Shown here: positions 53,716 through 64,000 of the stretch, one piece after another
How positions within the stretch are numbered: the first letter of the stretch is position 1
Layout of the letters: each line of letters begins with the position of its first letter
DNA from: Rutidosis leptorrhynchoides
Taxonomy: Eukaryota > Streptophyta > Magnoliopsida > Asterales > Asteraceae
DNA: 64,000 nt
Assembly (NCBI RefSeq): GCF_046630445.1
Contig: NC_092339.1
Span: 59,976,501-60,040,500 of the forward strand
Direction: 5' to 3'
Made by a program: the position numbers and the translations under genes
The notes under the pieces: generated by a model
What the model was told of the DNA's origin: nothing
Seen by the model: the letters and a program-made list of their open reading frames with translations, nothing else
The model's database searches: none

Positions 53716-55789
53716 TTTACTTATTATTTTTTTTTATTTTGTAATTTGTAATTATTGATACATTTAATATTTTTGTTAATATTGTAATCATTTTTATAAT
53801 TGTCTAACTTTTATTCTTAGATTTTAATAATTTTTGAATGTGGGGTAATAAACCAAACTTCAAAAATATGTATATATGTTTGCAGTTTATCTTATGTACA
53901 CAACAGGGTAAAACAACGCATTTTCAAAGACTGGCATTAAGTTCAGCAAAAGCAACTAATTTTGACGACAAGATGCAAAATATATGTGAAATAACAACAA
54001 GACGGAATGAACAAATGATGTGCACCATTTATCATTCAGCAAACAAACGCCAATATATTTGGAAACTTTGGTAAAAATTTAATCATTTTCACACAAATCA
54101 CCCTCAATAATTTAAATTGTTACTGATTTCTTGCAAATGAGGGCATTGCAAGATCTTAAGTGTGGGAAGGGGTTAAATTCTTTCGGATTTTAAAATTTTT
54201 TACTTTATACACTTGGTTACCATTAAAAATACTAGTAAAGCAGTAGTTGTATTAGAATCTAGTGCTCTCTGATAAAAAAGAACAGCCCTAGTCTTATATA
54301 CTGACTACCCAATTCTAGTAAAATTTTTCAAAATTTTCAATTAAATGAATTCAAAATCATGTTTATACATATTTATGAACGATAAAACTAGGTTTTAACA
54401 CCGAAATTATTGTTACCTCGGAAAGGACATAAATTGAGAAACAAACTAAAATGTTAAAATTCATTTAAAATGGAATAGAGGACGATAAAAAGGAAAATAA
54501 AAGCCAAGTGTGGGAAAATTTACCAAGTTATTTTAAACATATGTCACATATATCTGTAACCAATAACTGAAAATACTTTTGCTTTGAACTAAACTAAACT
54601 GTTTTACCCGATGAAAGAAAAGAAGAGATGGATCTACACGATGAATCAATTCCATCATTAAAAGGAAGTAAAGTCTTCCGAAAAAGACACGCGCTTCTTG
54701 ATTTAGGTCATGAAGTTGTCGTCCAGACCAGCTGTAGGTTGACGAAAAATCTAGAAAAGTCATCTCTAAAATCGGCTGGAAATCCACGGACCTCAGCATC
54801 AAACAGGGTCGCCAAGTGGTCAGATTTATCCTAACCATGAGAAGGATTTATCTCGTACAATGGGGAGGCACCGTGCAAATTAGCTTGATAAGACTAATGA
54901 ATCAGATCCCCAGAAAGGATAATCTCCTTAAAGATTAAAAATCAGCTTTTAAGCCTGATATTACTCAATCCTTGAGATTGACCTTAAAGATTGAGAATTA
55001 CAAACTCATGGAATTCGATGATATCTAAACTCGAGCTTGAACGAGAAAATATTTTGATCAAAAATACAAACCGATTTGTTTTCTAAAAAACCATTTTCAA
55101 TGCGTTCATTACCATTGAACGTAAAATCCTAAGAAATTCACCTTGAATTCATTAGGTCACCTGAACCAAATCGGGTGTCAACCGTAAGAACGGTGGTTGC
55201 ATAGTGGTCAAAGACAGGACCTTGTGCCATACCGAAAAATTATAAGGGTGAGCTTTACTATTGCTCCTACCAAGGATAGTAATTGCGTCCGACACGTTAT
55301 AGACCATAATCAAAAGCATGTCACGGGACATTGCCTTAAACAGTTGCTTGTTCAACGCTTTCCTTTCAACCGGACGGTAGTTTACCGAAAGGTAATATAC
55401 GGGACAAGTAAACTGGACGTGTTGCTTTCCAAATACAAGGTTAGCAAGTGGGTGACACAAAACCGCAAGTTTTGAGCTAAAATTTTCAAATTTGAAACCC
55501 ACCAAACCCACAAAAATATTTTGCAAACACCGGTAAAGGGTTATTCCGGAAAACTTATCTAGGGTAAAAACTAGATTTCAAAAGATCAAATGTTTTCATA
55601 AAGATCCAATTTCCTTAATGGATCTAAATTTTTATAGTCATGTGGGACTGTAAACCATATCGTTACTACCATTGTTTATACCGCCGTATAGAAATCACTG
55701 ATGTACAAAGTGTGAAGAATAAAGAAGTGATTCTAGTATTTCAAGACAATATTGCTTGAGGACAAGCAACGCTCAATTGTGGGAATATT
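53716..55789 (+). other. 3' untranslated part of the Athila-type element
   Basis: About 2 kb with no convincing coding region. It contains one more copy of the AACCGAAATT-type degenerate repeat (54388-54435). The last ~140 bp (55650-55789) match the tail of the partial element at positions 94-235 and end in the purine-rich TTGTGGGAATATT. Confidence 0.7.
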
Positions 55790-57764
55790 TGATAATGCTA
55801 AAAACGAACATATATTTCATAGCATTATTCCTCAAGAAAGACAAGCTTTTAGTTGCAATTGTTCTATTTACAAGAGATATTCGTTTAAATAATAAAAGGT
55901 GAAGACAAAAGACAGATTCGACGAATTGAAGACGCAAACGACCAAAAAGCTCAAAAGAACAAAAGATAATCAAAAAGGTTCCAATTATTGATAAGAAACG
56001 TCTCGAAATTACAAGAGTACAAGATTCAAAACGCAAAGTACAAAATATAAAATTATACGCGAGGACGTTCGAAAATTCGGAACCGGGACCAGAGTCAACT
56101 CTTAACGCTCGACGCAACCGACTAAAAATTACAAGTTAACTATGTATATAAATATAATATAATATATAATTAATTATATTAATTATATATATATTATATA
56201 TATATTATTAAAACCGTCGGCAGCAAGAAACTCCAAGGGTGTGAGCTGTAAATACATCCTCCGCGACTCGCGGAGTTTGAAGGGGTTTTTGCCGCGAGTC
56301 GCGGAGCCCCAATTTTCAACTCTGGCTATAAAGCCAACCGAATTCTGATCAAATTTCATATCTTTTTTCTTCCTCTTCATACGTAAAACTTATATATATA
56401 TATATAATTTATATTTTAATTTTAATTTTAATTCTAATAATAAGGGTATGTTAGCGAATGTTGTAAGGGTGTAAGTCGAAATTCTGTCCGTGTAACGCTA
56501 CGCTATTTTTAATCATTGTAAGTTATGTTCAACCTTTTTATATTAATGTCTCGTAGCTAAGTTATTATTATGCTTATTTAAAACGAAGTAATCATGATGT
56601 TGGGCTAATTACTAAAATTGGGTAATTGGGCTTTGTACCATAATTGGGGTTTGGACAAAAGAACGACACTTGTGGAAATTAGACTATGGGCTATTAATGG
56701 GCTTTATATTTGTTTAACTAAATGAAAGTTTGTTAATGTTAATATAAAGATTTACAATTGGGCGTCCCTATAAATTACCATATACACTCGATCGGACACG
56801 ATGGGCGGGGTATTTATATGTACGAATAATCGTTCATTTAACCGGACACGGGAATGGATTAATAGCCACTAGAATAATTAAAACAGGGGTGAAATTACAT
56901 TCAAGGGTAATTGGTGTAATTGTTAACAAAGTAGTAAAACCTTGGTTTACACGCAGTCGATAACCTGGTGTATTCATTAAACAAAGTATTAAAACCTTGT
57001 TACAATTCGAATCCCCAATTAGTTGGAATATTTAACTTCGGGTATAATAATAATTTGACGAGGACACTCGCACTTTATATTTATGACTGATGGACTGTTA
57101 TGGACAAAAACCAGATGGACATATTGAATAATCCAGGACAAAGGACAATTAACCCATGGGCATAAAACTAAAATCAACACGTCAAACATCATGATTACGG
57201 AAGTTTAAATAAGCATAATTCTTTTATTTCATATTTAATTTCCTTTATTTTATATTTAATTGCACTTCTAATTATCGCACTTTTATTTATTGTTGTTTAA
57301 TCGCATTTTTAATTATCGTACTTTTTAATTATCGCAAGTTTATCGCACTTTTATTATTCGCAATTTCATTATTGTTATTTACTTTAAGCTTTAATTTAAG
57401 TCTTGTATTTATATTTTACATTAGGTTTTAACTGCGACTAAAGTCTTAAAATCGACAAACCGGTCATTAAACGGTAAAACCCCCCCTTTATAATAATAAT
57501 ATTACTTATATATATATTTGTATTTTTATAAAAGTAAACTAATATAGCGTTGAGCTTTGTTTAAAGATTTCCCTGTGGAACGAACCGGACTTACTAAAAA
57601 CTACACTACTGTACGATTAGGTACACTGCCTATAAGTGTTGTAGCAAGGTTTAAGTATATCCATTCTATAAATAAATAAATATCTTGTGTAAAATTGTAT
57701 CGTATTAAATAGTATTTTCTGCTAAAATTTAATAACTATTTTATATACACCTCGCTTCACATCA
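55790..57764 (+). repeat. 3' LTR of the Athila-type element
   Basis: 1975 bp, nearly identical to 40893-42881. The length difference lies in a (TA)n run and an AAATAAAT run. Confidence 0.93.
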
Positions 57765-57970
57765 TCAGCCCCTTTGGGCGGGCCCGTGTTCACCTCTCAT
57801 TGAAGTGGCGCATGTTCGATTCCAGGGGGAGTTTTCCCAGCAGGCGATCCAGGACACGGGTATGTGATTCCCTGTGCATGCAGGGGCGGTGCATGTGTTC
57901 AAAGCAGTCCTGGGTTTCTACCTATCGTGTGAGTGTGTTTAACCAACTAACCAAGCCGGTAAAAAAAAAT
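57765..57970 (+). mobile_element. SINE, body and poly(A) tail (interrupted by the Athila-type element)
   Basis: Resumes with TCAGC and continues with CCCTTTGGGCGGGCC, the B-box-like ATGTTCGATTCCAGG (57806-57820), a GC-rich body and CCAAGCCGGTAAAAAAAAA. The 16-bp duplication TGATGAAGATGTTGAA follows at 57971-57986. Head plus body total about 232 bp. A box, B box, A tail and duplication establish a tRNA-derived SINE. Confidence 0.87.
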
Positions 57971-58127
57971 TGATGAAGATGTTGAAACGGTTTTCGTACA
58001 TATAAATAATTAGGAACACGAATCTTACCAGAAAGTAACAAGCGGAGGAGTGGTTTGAGAGTGTATCAGAACCTGGGCAATGACGTTTTATTTTTTTGGA
58101 AAGCTTGATTCTTAAGGTAGTAATATT

Positions 58128-58169
<42 letters not shown>

Positions 58170-58545
58170 GTTATCATTATTATTATTACTATTTTTATTT
58201 TATTATTATTATTATTATTGATATTATTATCACATCATTATTATTATTAAAGATAAGTATTATTATTATCGTCACTATTAAAGATTATCATTTTTAAAAA
58301 CTAACATTAGTATTATTATTATTAGAATTATCATTATTTTTATCATTATTATCATTATTATTATTTTTATGATTATAAATATTAATTTTATGAATATTAT
58401 AATTATTATTATAATTACTATTATTATTATTATAATCTTTAACATTAATATTATTATTAGAATTAATATCATTACTATCATTTTTACTATTACTAGTAAC
58501 ATTTTTATTATTATAAGAACTATATAATTATTTTTACAAAATTAC

Positions 58546-58642
<97 letters not shown>

Positions 58643-58750
58643 TAAACAAACAAATGATATCTATATATTACAAGTATACTAATATTACATAGTAATATGT
58701 TTTAAAATATTAACTAATATATTATTATTTATATTAATATAAAATTTATT

Positions 58751-58813
<63 letters not shown>

Positions 58814-59819
58814 CACTTGAAATAACAAAAATATTATTAAAATAAATAAGTAATATATTATATAATTTAAAATATATAAAAACTTGTTTGATGGTGATTA
58901 TATGTGTTAATATATATACTTGATATAGGTTCGTGAATCCGAGGTCAACTTTGCATTGTTCAGTATCATCATATTTTTACTACAAAATATCGTATTGTGA
59001 GTTTCATTACTCCCCTTTTAAATGCTTTTGCAATATATATTTTTGGGACTGAGAATACGTGCGCTATTTTTATAACTGTTTTATGAAATAGACACAAGTA
59101 ATTGAAACTACATTATATGGTTGAATGATCGAAGCCGAATATGCCCATTTTTGCTTGGTAGCCTAAGAATTAGTAAACCGATCTACTAATTGACGCGAAT
59201 CCTAAAGATATATCTATTGGGCCTAACAAACCCCATCCAAAGTACCGGATGCTTTAGTACTTCGATGTTGTTTTATCATGTCCGATGGATGTCCCGGAAT
59301 GATAGGGGATATTCTTATATGCATCTTGTTAATGTCGGTTACCAGGTGTTCAATCCATATGAATGATTTTTGTCTCTATGCATGGGACGTATATTTATGA
59401 GAAATAAAAATGAAAATCTTGTGGTCTATTAAAATGATGAAAATGATTATTTATGTTAAACTAATGAACTCACCAACCTTTTGGTTGACACTTTAAAGCA
59501 TGTTTATTCTCAGGTATGAAAGAAATCTTCCGCTGTGCATTTGCTCATTTTAGAGATATTACCTGGAGTCATTCATGACATATTTCAAAAGATGTTGCGT
59601 TCGAGTCGTTGAGTTCATCAAGATTATTATTAAGTCAATTATAGTTGGATATATTATGAAAATGGTATGCATGCCGTCAACTTTCGATGAAATGAAAGTT
59701 TGTCTTTTAAAAACGAATGCAATGTTTGTAAAATGTATCATATAGAGGTCAAGTACCTCGCGATGTAACCAAATGTAATGTATTCGTCCAGATGGATTAG
59801 GACGGGTCTCTACATTCAT

Positions 59820-59971
59820 GTGGATGTGAAATAACACGCGAAAGTAAAATATGCAAAGTGCAAGGATATTTGTGGTTGATTCTTCAATTTTTCATGATCA
59901 AATTATAGTTAGACAGGTTATCTATGATGCGTCATTTTGAGTACTCAAGATATTAGGTCTGTATGGCGTCA
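59820..59971. other. Short unassigned flank right of the large LTR element
   Basis: Host-like AT-rich DNA. Before the large element inserted it was presumably continuous with 24089-24188. No feature was recognised. Confidence 0.5.
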
Positions 59972-59974
59972 TAA

Positions 59975-60284
59975 GGCTGTTTGTAATGGTGCAAAGTGAC
60001 ACCGTCACTTGTCCATGTGGCAACGAAGAAATGCCAAATTTTGCGGTAATGGAGTGACACTTTGTGGCGTGTCACTTGTTTATTTATTTTTTTATTAATT
60101 TAAAAATATTATTTTTATCCTCTTTTAACACTTAACTTAATTATATTTTAACATATCATCACAATGTTCCTAACTAACATTAAAAAGAAACATCACCACT
60201 ACTCCACCCAAAAAAGAAACCTGCAAAAAAGCGTAAAAAGGCAAATGACACCACAAAGAAACGCCACAACCGTTACAAATAGTT
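59975..60284. mobile_element. Harbinger/Tourist-like MITE, 310 bp
   Basis: The left end GGCTGTTTGTAATGG pairs imperfectly with the right end (minus strand AACTATTTGTAACGG), and subterminal AAGTGACAC/GACACCACAAAG words are also inverted. TAA flanks both sides (59972-59974 and 60285-60287). A-T rich core, no transposase. The family resemblance to the 987-bp MITE at 23099 is limited to target preference. Confidence 0.65.
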
Positions 60285-60287
60285 TAA

Positions 60288-61740
60288 GAATGAATAAATA
60301 TTCAACACTTTCCAAGATGGTTGATCTCTATTTTTCTGTCAACGGCAAATTTGTTTTAAAAATATTTCTTCCAACGGAAATTTGTTTTAAAAATATAAAA
60401 GTATTATCAACGGCAATTCTTTCAACGGCAATTTATTTAAGAAAACATCTAGCAAGGAGCTACAGAAAATTACAAAGGGTAACTAAGTTAAGAATTCAAG
60501 CTTGGAATTTTACCTCCTCTAGATTAGAAAAAAAATAAAGTTTAACCTTATAAAATATACGGAGTAACGCATCTAAGATAATTGCAGGTAAAAACAAAGT
60601 CATAATGAGAATGCCAAATGCATCGTATAGCAGTAGCAATAATAACAGGAAGGGAGTTCTTTTTCAGTCTCGAGCCATGCCAAAAATCCATCCAAGAAGG
60701 AAGTCTTTACATGTATCTGTTCCAAGTCAATTACACTAGAAAATGCATGTTTGACTCAAAAAGGATAAAGGCTATCATATAAATGAATTGGGCTGATATG
60801 GGCTATCATACAAATGAATTGCGCTGACTTGGGCTTTTTATCCAAACAAATATTGGACTTGATTGTTAGTCTGCCTTTTAAAGCTAAAGTCACATTTGGT
60901 ATTTTGGCTAACAAAATCATTTACGATTGTTGTCCCATTGGCCATTACACGGTTCGTAATATACATCGGGCATAATCAAATACGGAAGAGATAAACAATG
61001 AATTAAAGATAAGCGAATAATATATTGATGAATGTCAAGATTACAACTCGTTTCAACAGAGAAACATTGGTTGCATATGGAGATCGAACATGATATCCCT
61101 CAAGCTCTGGATTCACCAGATATACGGCTCCCCATAAATAGGTGAAACTCTAAACCTTAAATGACACATGAAACTTGTATTTACAGGTATGCAAACCCAT
61201 CCGTACGATGGGTCTTGGTTCGTACAGATAAGCCATTCATCTATACGGATGAACATTATGCACCAACAAGTCTTGATTCGTACAAATGATACTGTCATAC
61301 GTATGAATGAACATTTCATCAGCATAAGCTCATGCAAATGACGGGTTTCACACATTTACAACAAACTAGGTATCTAGCATATATGATAAACATTAATAAA
61401 ATATTCGTCAGGCAACAACCATGAATTTAAATCTTTCAAAAAATTAAAATTTGATCGAATCGTTATTTGATGTAATTGAAATTCCATTTAAAGACATATA
61501 CTTATGGAAGAATGAAACTATGGTATTCACGTTTAATTGATAAGGTATGAAACTAAAGTTCATTTTTGTAGTATAACTAAAATTTTACATTCAAAATAAC
61601 TTACTTGATAGAAAGAATTGAGACTTCATCCAAAAAATGTCAAGTACTTGAATTCATTCATTTTACCATTTGTAGTTATGAAAACATAAAGGTCTGAAAA
61701 TGACAAGCTTGGAAAGTTATAGGGGGTGATTGTAATTACC
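60288..61740. other. Intergenic DNA upstream of CARA
   Basis: No gene is supported. It contains a 31-bp tandem duplication (60770-60831). A segment near 61175-61310 repeats CGTACAGAT/CATACGGATGA-type words and could be an old repeat, but I cannot assign it. Confidence 0.55.
60770..60831. repeat. 31-bp tandem duplication
   Basis: GGCTATCATATAAATGAATT at 60770 and GGCTATCATACAAATGAATT at 60801, with matching continuations (GGGCTGAT and GCGCTGAC). Confidence 0.85.
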
Positions 61741-62266
61741 ACTTTTCTTGCTTCTTCTGGGTTTAAACCCCCTTTTGCACTACTATCTCATCAAAGTCAA
61801 AACCCCCAACGGCTGCTGATAGGCCGGTAAGCTCTTCATTTCGTTATTCTATTTATTAAATTTTACGTATTTATTTAATTACATGAATATATTTTATCGA
61901 GTCTGTATATGAATTGCGATACATGTGATTTAAGTTTTCATAAGCTGTAAATTATAATTATAATAGCTGTTAGGGTTTTATTTAATTACAGTAGTACTTA
62001 AGGTTTTGTATCGTACCTAAAGCTAATACTCAATCAATTTCACGAATTAATTGACTGATTCTAATGTATAAATGTATACCGATAATAACAGTTTATTAAT
62101 TCATGATTGTTCTGTATATATGTTGTGGATTGCGCCTAGTATTTATACATTTACGAATGAATGTAATCGTGCCATTCAAATTAGGTTCTGATAAAACTGT
62201 TATGATTTGGCATTATATTACAGAGAGTGATAAAAAGGCAGGAGCAGGTGAAATATAAAAACAAGA
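61740..62266 (+). promoter_or_regulatory. CARA: Probable CARA 5' untranslated region with an intron
   Basis: A pyrimidine-rich stretch (61740-61826) ends at GGCCG followed by the strong donor GTAAGC at 61827. A good acceptor, ATTATATTACAG, ends at 62223, and 43 bp of leader then reach the start codon at 62267. The 397-bp AT-rich interval has intron composition. The transcription start is not identifiable because no clear TATA box is visible. Confidence 0.5.
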
Positions 62267-63945
62267 ATGGCAATGAAAGCAATGTATCTTTCAGTGACTA
62301 ATCAGCCTTTACTCTCGAATCCTGCTACTGTAAAGTCGGTGCAAGTTAGATCGTTCTCCGTAAGATGCTCTACTGGTGCTGCCTCTACGGCTTCCGTAGC
62401 TTCTGGTACTCTTTTTCAACATATCACTGTTGCTGCTGTTTTTTTTTAATGTTTATGATTTTACATATTTTCAATGCACTATATATTTGGTTTGCTCAAT
62501 ATTCATGTTTTTAAATTTAGGACTACAATTTGGCAATAGATGAGAGTTATGAACCCAATTATTTGTGATTGTAATTGTACACACATTGTTATATTGGATA
62601 GATGTTATGGTTGTGATTTATTTTTGTAAGGTGATCGTAATTAGCTCTTAGTGTGAATACTAAATTTGTCTTAAGATTCTTAACTTTCTGGTTCATGCAC
62701 AGACTGCCATGGATATATTACTATCACAGACAATGTGATCTAAGACGCCTCACAATAAGGTTAAGTGACAGTTGTATCACCAAATGTGTTGACTCAAAGA
62801 TACATTGTATTACCCATAGACTGAATATTGATAATGTTACTTATACAGATTGCATATATGAAATATCCTAATTTCACTTGGGTAACTAGAAAACGGATAA
62901 ATATTTTAATCACCACATATAATAAGTAGTGAACAACTGATGTTGAATAATCTGCCTTAAATTATTAAGTAGTACAAATTACAATCACTAGCACACGAAT
63001 TTGGTTGAGCGTTATATGAGATCCAAATAACGTGAAGTCAACTGGCCCTAGTTTTGTAATTGCCACCATCAACCATTTGATGGCAGGAGTATGGGTGGAT
63101 CTTCTGTTGTCAGATGCTTAAGTTCTTAAGCCTATTTGTTTGTTATTTGTTGTAAGATGCATTGATAAAACTTAAAACTAAGTTCTTTGAGTTTATTGAA
63201 TTGAGTAAGTTATTAGTCAGTGTATTTTATACATCGGTGAAGGGTATTTATCATCTTTTATGAAAAAGGTAATTTAGCTTGTAATTTATTTTTATTTGTT
63301 ACTTTTACCACTCGAACAATCACCTCTTAGGTGTAAAGAACCTCTCAACCTCCCATGTAGAGCTGATGAATATTTTTCTCTATAAAATGTAGCTCCGTGG
63401 AAGGTTGCGGATGCTAGACTTGTTCTTGAAGATGGATCCATTTGGAGGGCCAAGTCATTTGGTGCTTCAGGGACTCAAGTTGGCGAAGTTGTATTTAATA
63501 CTTCATTAACAGGGTGAGATTGAGTAGAGATAGTCAGTTATACGGTTCATTTTGCAACAATTTGCAGTTGTTATCTTGAGCGTGTGCGGATTTTTTCTAT
63601 CTTACTTATGAATCTGTACAACAAAGATAATAATCATTTGGATGGAACGAAGCATGAGTTTTTTGACCTGACATTACTTGATTGATGATATATGATCTTT
63701 CGTAGGTATCAAGAAATTCTTACGGACCCGAGCTATGCAGGCCAATTTGTCCTGATGACTTGCCCACACATCGGCAATACCGGGGTTAATATAGGTAATT
63801 AAGTGATACCTCCGTATTAGTCTAGTATTAGTGGTTGTATAAGTTATAATGTTTTTTTATCTTAATGAGATTATATTTTTGCAGATGATGAAGAATCAAT
63901 TCAGTGTTTTCTTGCTGGTTTAGTTATTAGAAGTTTGAGTATCAG
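62267..63945 (+). CDS. CARA: Carbamoyl-phosphate synthase small subunit, plastid (exons 1-4, partial)
   Basis: Exons are 62267-62405, 63393-63513, 63706-63794 and 63885-63945, each bounded by GT donors and AG acceptors with matching phases. The gene continues past the window. Exon 1 encodes a Ser/Thr/Val-rich N-terminus lacking acidic residues ([12 protein letters not shown]..., about 45 residues), typical of a plastid transit peptide. Exons 2-4 encode the CPSase small-chain N-terminal domain: [60 protein letters not shown] and [19 protein letters not shown]. These are highly characteristic of CarA. The complete protein has a glutamine amidotransferase domain that passes ammonia to the large subunit (CARB) to make carbamoyl phosphate for arginine and pyrimidine synthesis in the plastid; that part lies outside the window. 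Intron 1 is 987 bp. No breaks are seen. Confidence 0.93.
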
Positions 63946-64000
63946 GTACATAATGTTCATGAGATCTTGCTTTATATAGTTTTGTACATATTATTAGTCT

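Larger units (their letters stand above)
40893..57764 (+). mobile_element. Athila-type Ty3/Gypsy element, looks whole, very young
   Basis: 16.87 kb. Its LTRs are 40893-42881 and 55790-57764 and it is flanked by TCAGC (40888-40892 and 57765-57769). The Asp-tRNA primer site is at 42890-42907 and the purine-rich tract ends at 55789. A Gag-Pol frame (44314-49920), a small second frame (50092-50508) and a third frame (52369-53715) all read forward. Domain order protease, reverse transcriptase, RNase H, integrase marks Ty3/Gypsy. The extra 3' frame, Asp-tRNA primer and ~2-kb LTRs fit Athila. Apart from microsatellite length the two LTRs differ at only a few positions, so insertion was probably within the last 100,000 years or so at usual plant rates. 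No breaks were seen in the main frame. Confidence 0.92.

Noticed and set aside
60164-60538. 124-codon Lys/Thr-rich frame
   Set aside because: It begins inside the MITE and runs into AT-rich DNA. There is no support for a gene.

Overview
The window is nuclear DNA of a flowering plant: AT-rich, with split genes, long (TA)n and (ATT)n microsatellites and a dense stack of plant-type transposable elements. The repeat families (LTRs opening TGTGACGACCCGGAAATTTC, Athila-type Gypsy elements, tRNA-derived SINEs) suggest a eudicot, probably Asteraceae; this is inference from repeat style, not a database match. Only two host genes are convincing: an intronless atypical bHLH gene (5874-6530, +) and the first four coding exons of the plastid carbamoyl-phosphate synthase small subunit, CARA (62267-63945, +, running off the right edge).

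Layout. 1-2055 is the 3' end of an Athila-type element sitting in a LINE tail (2056-2701, -). Two SINEs (2811-3017 and 3100-3383, both -) follow, then gene-poor DNA, the bHLH gene and a short non-LTR insertion with a 14-bp duplication (6715-7045). 7334-22869 is a Mutator-like element of about 6.1 kb. It has ~0.33-kb terminal inverted repeats, a MULE transposase gene reading right and a Ulp1-like protease gene reading left, as in the Kaonashi/CUMULE type. Its right terminal repeat is split by a 9.5-kb LTR element (13312-22769, -, TSD CTTGC). A Harbinger-type MITE occupies 23099-24085.

24189-59814 is one LTR element of about 12.9 kb with ~4.7-kb LTRs and a 3.5-kb internal domain (TSD TTCAT). 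It is swollen to 35.6 kb by nested insertions: a solo LTR in its 5' LTR (27711-29603), two solo LTRs in its internal domain (31403-33389, -, and 35277-36979), and a SINE in its 3' LTR (head 40862-40892, body 57765-57970). That SINE is itself split by a 16.9-kb Athila-type element (40893-57764, TSD TCAGC) whose LTRs are nearly identical and whose 1868-residue Gag-Pol frame is open. Every boundary was found by eye from TG...CA ends plus a matching target-site duplication.

The outer element and the one inside the MULE are one LARD-like family: same LTR edge, polypurine tract, Met-tRNA primer site and ~3.5-kb internal length, no gag-pol, and one shared small coding region. 59815-61740 is intergenic with one MITE, followed by CARA. 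The order of events is readable: the LARD-like host element came first, then a SINE entered its 3' LTR, then the very recent Athila-type element entered that SINE.
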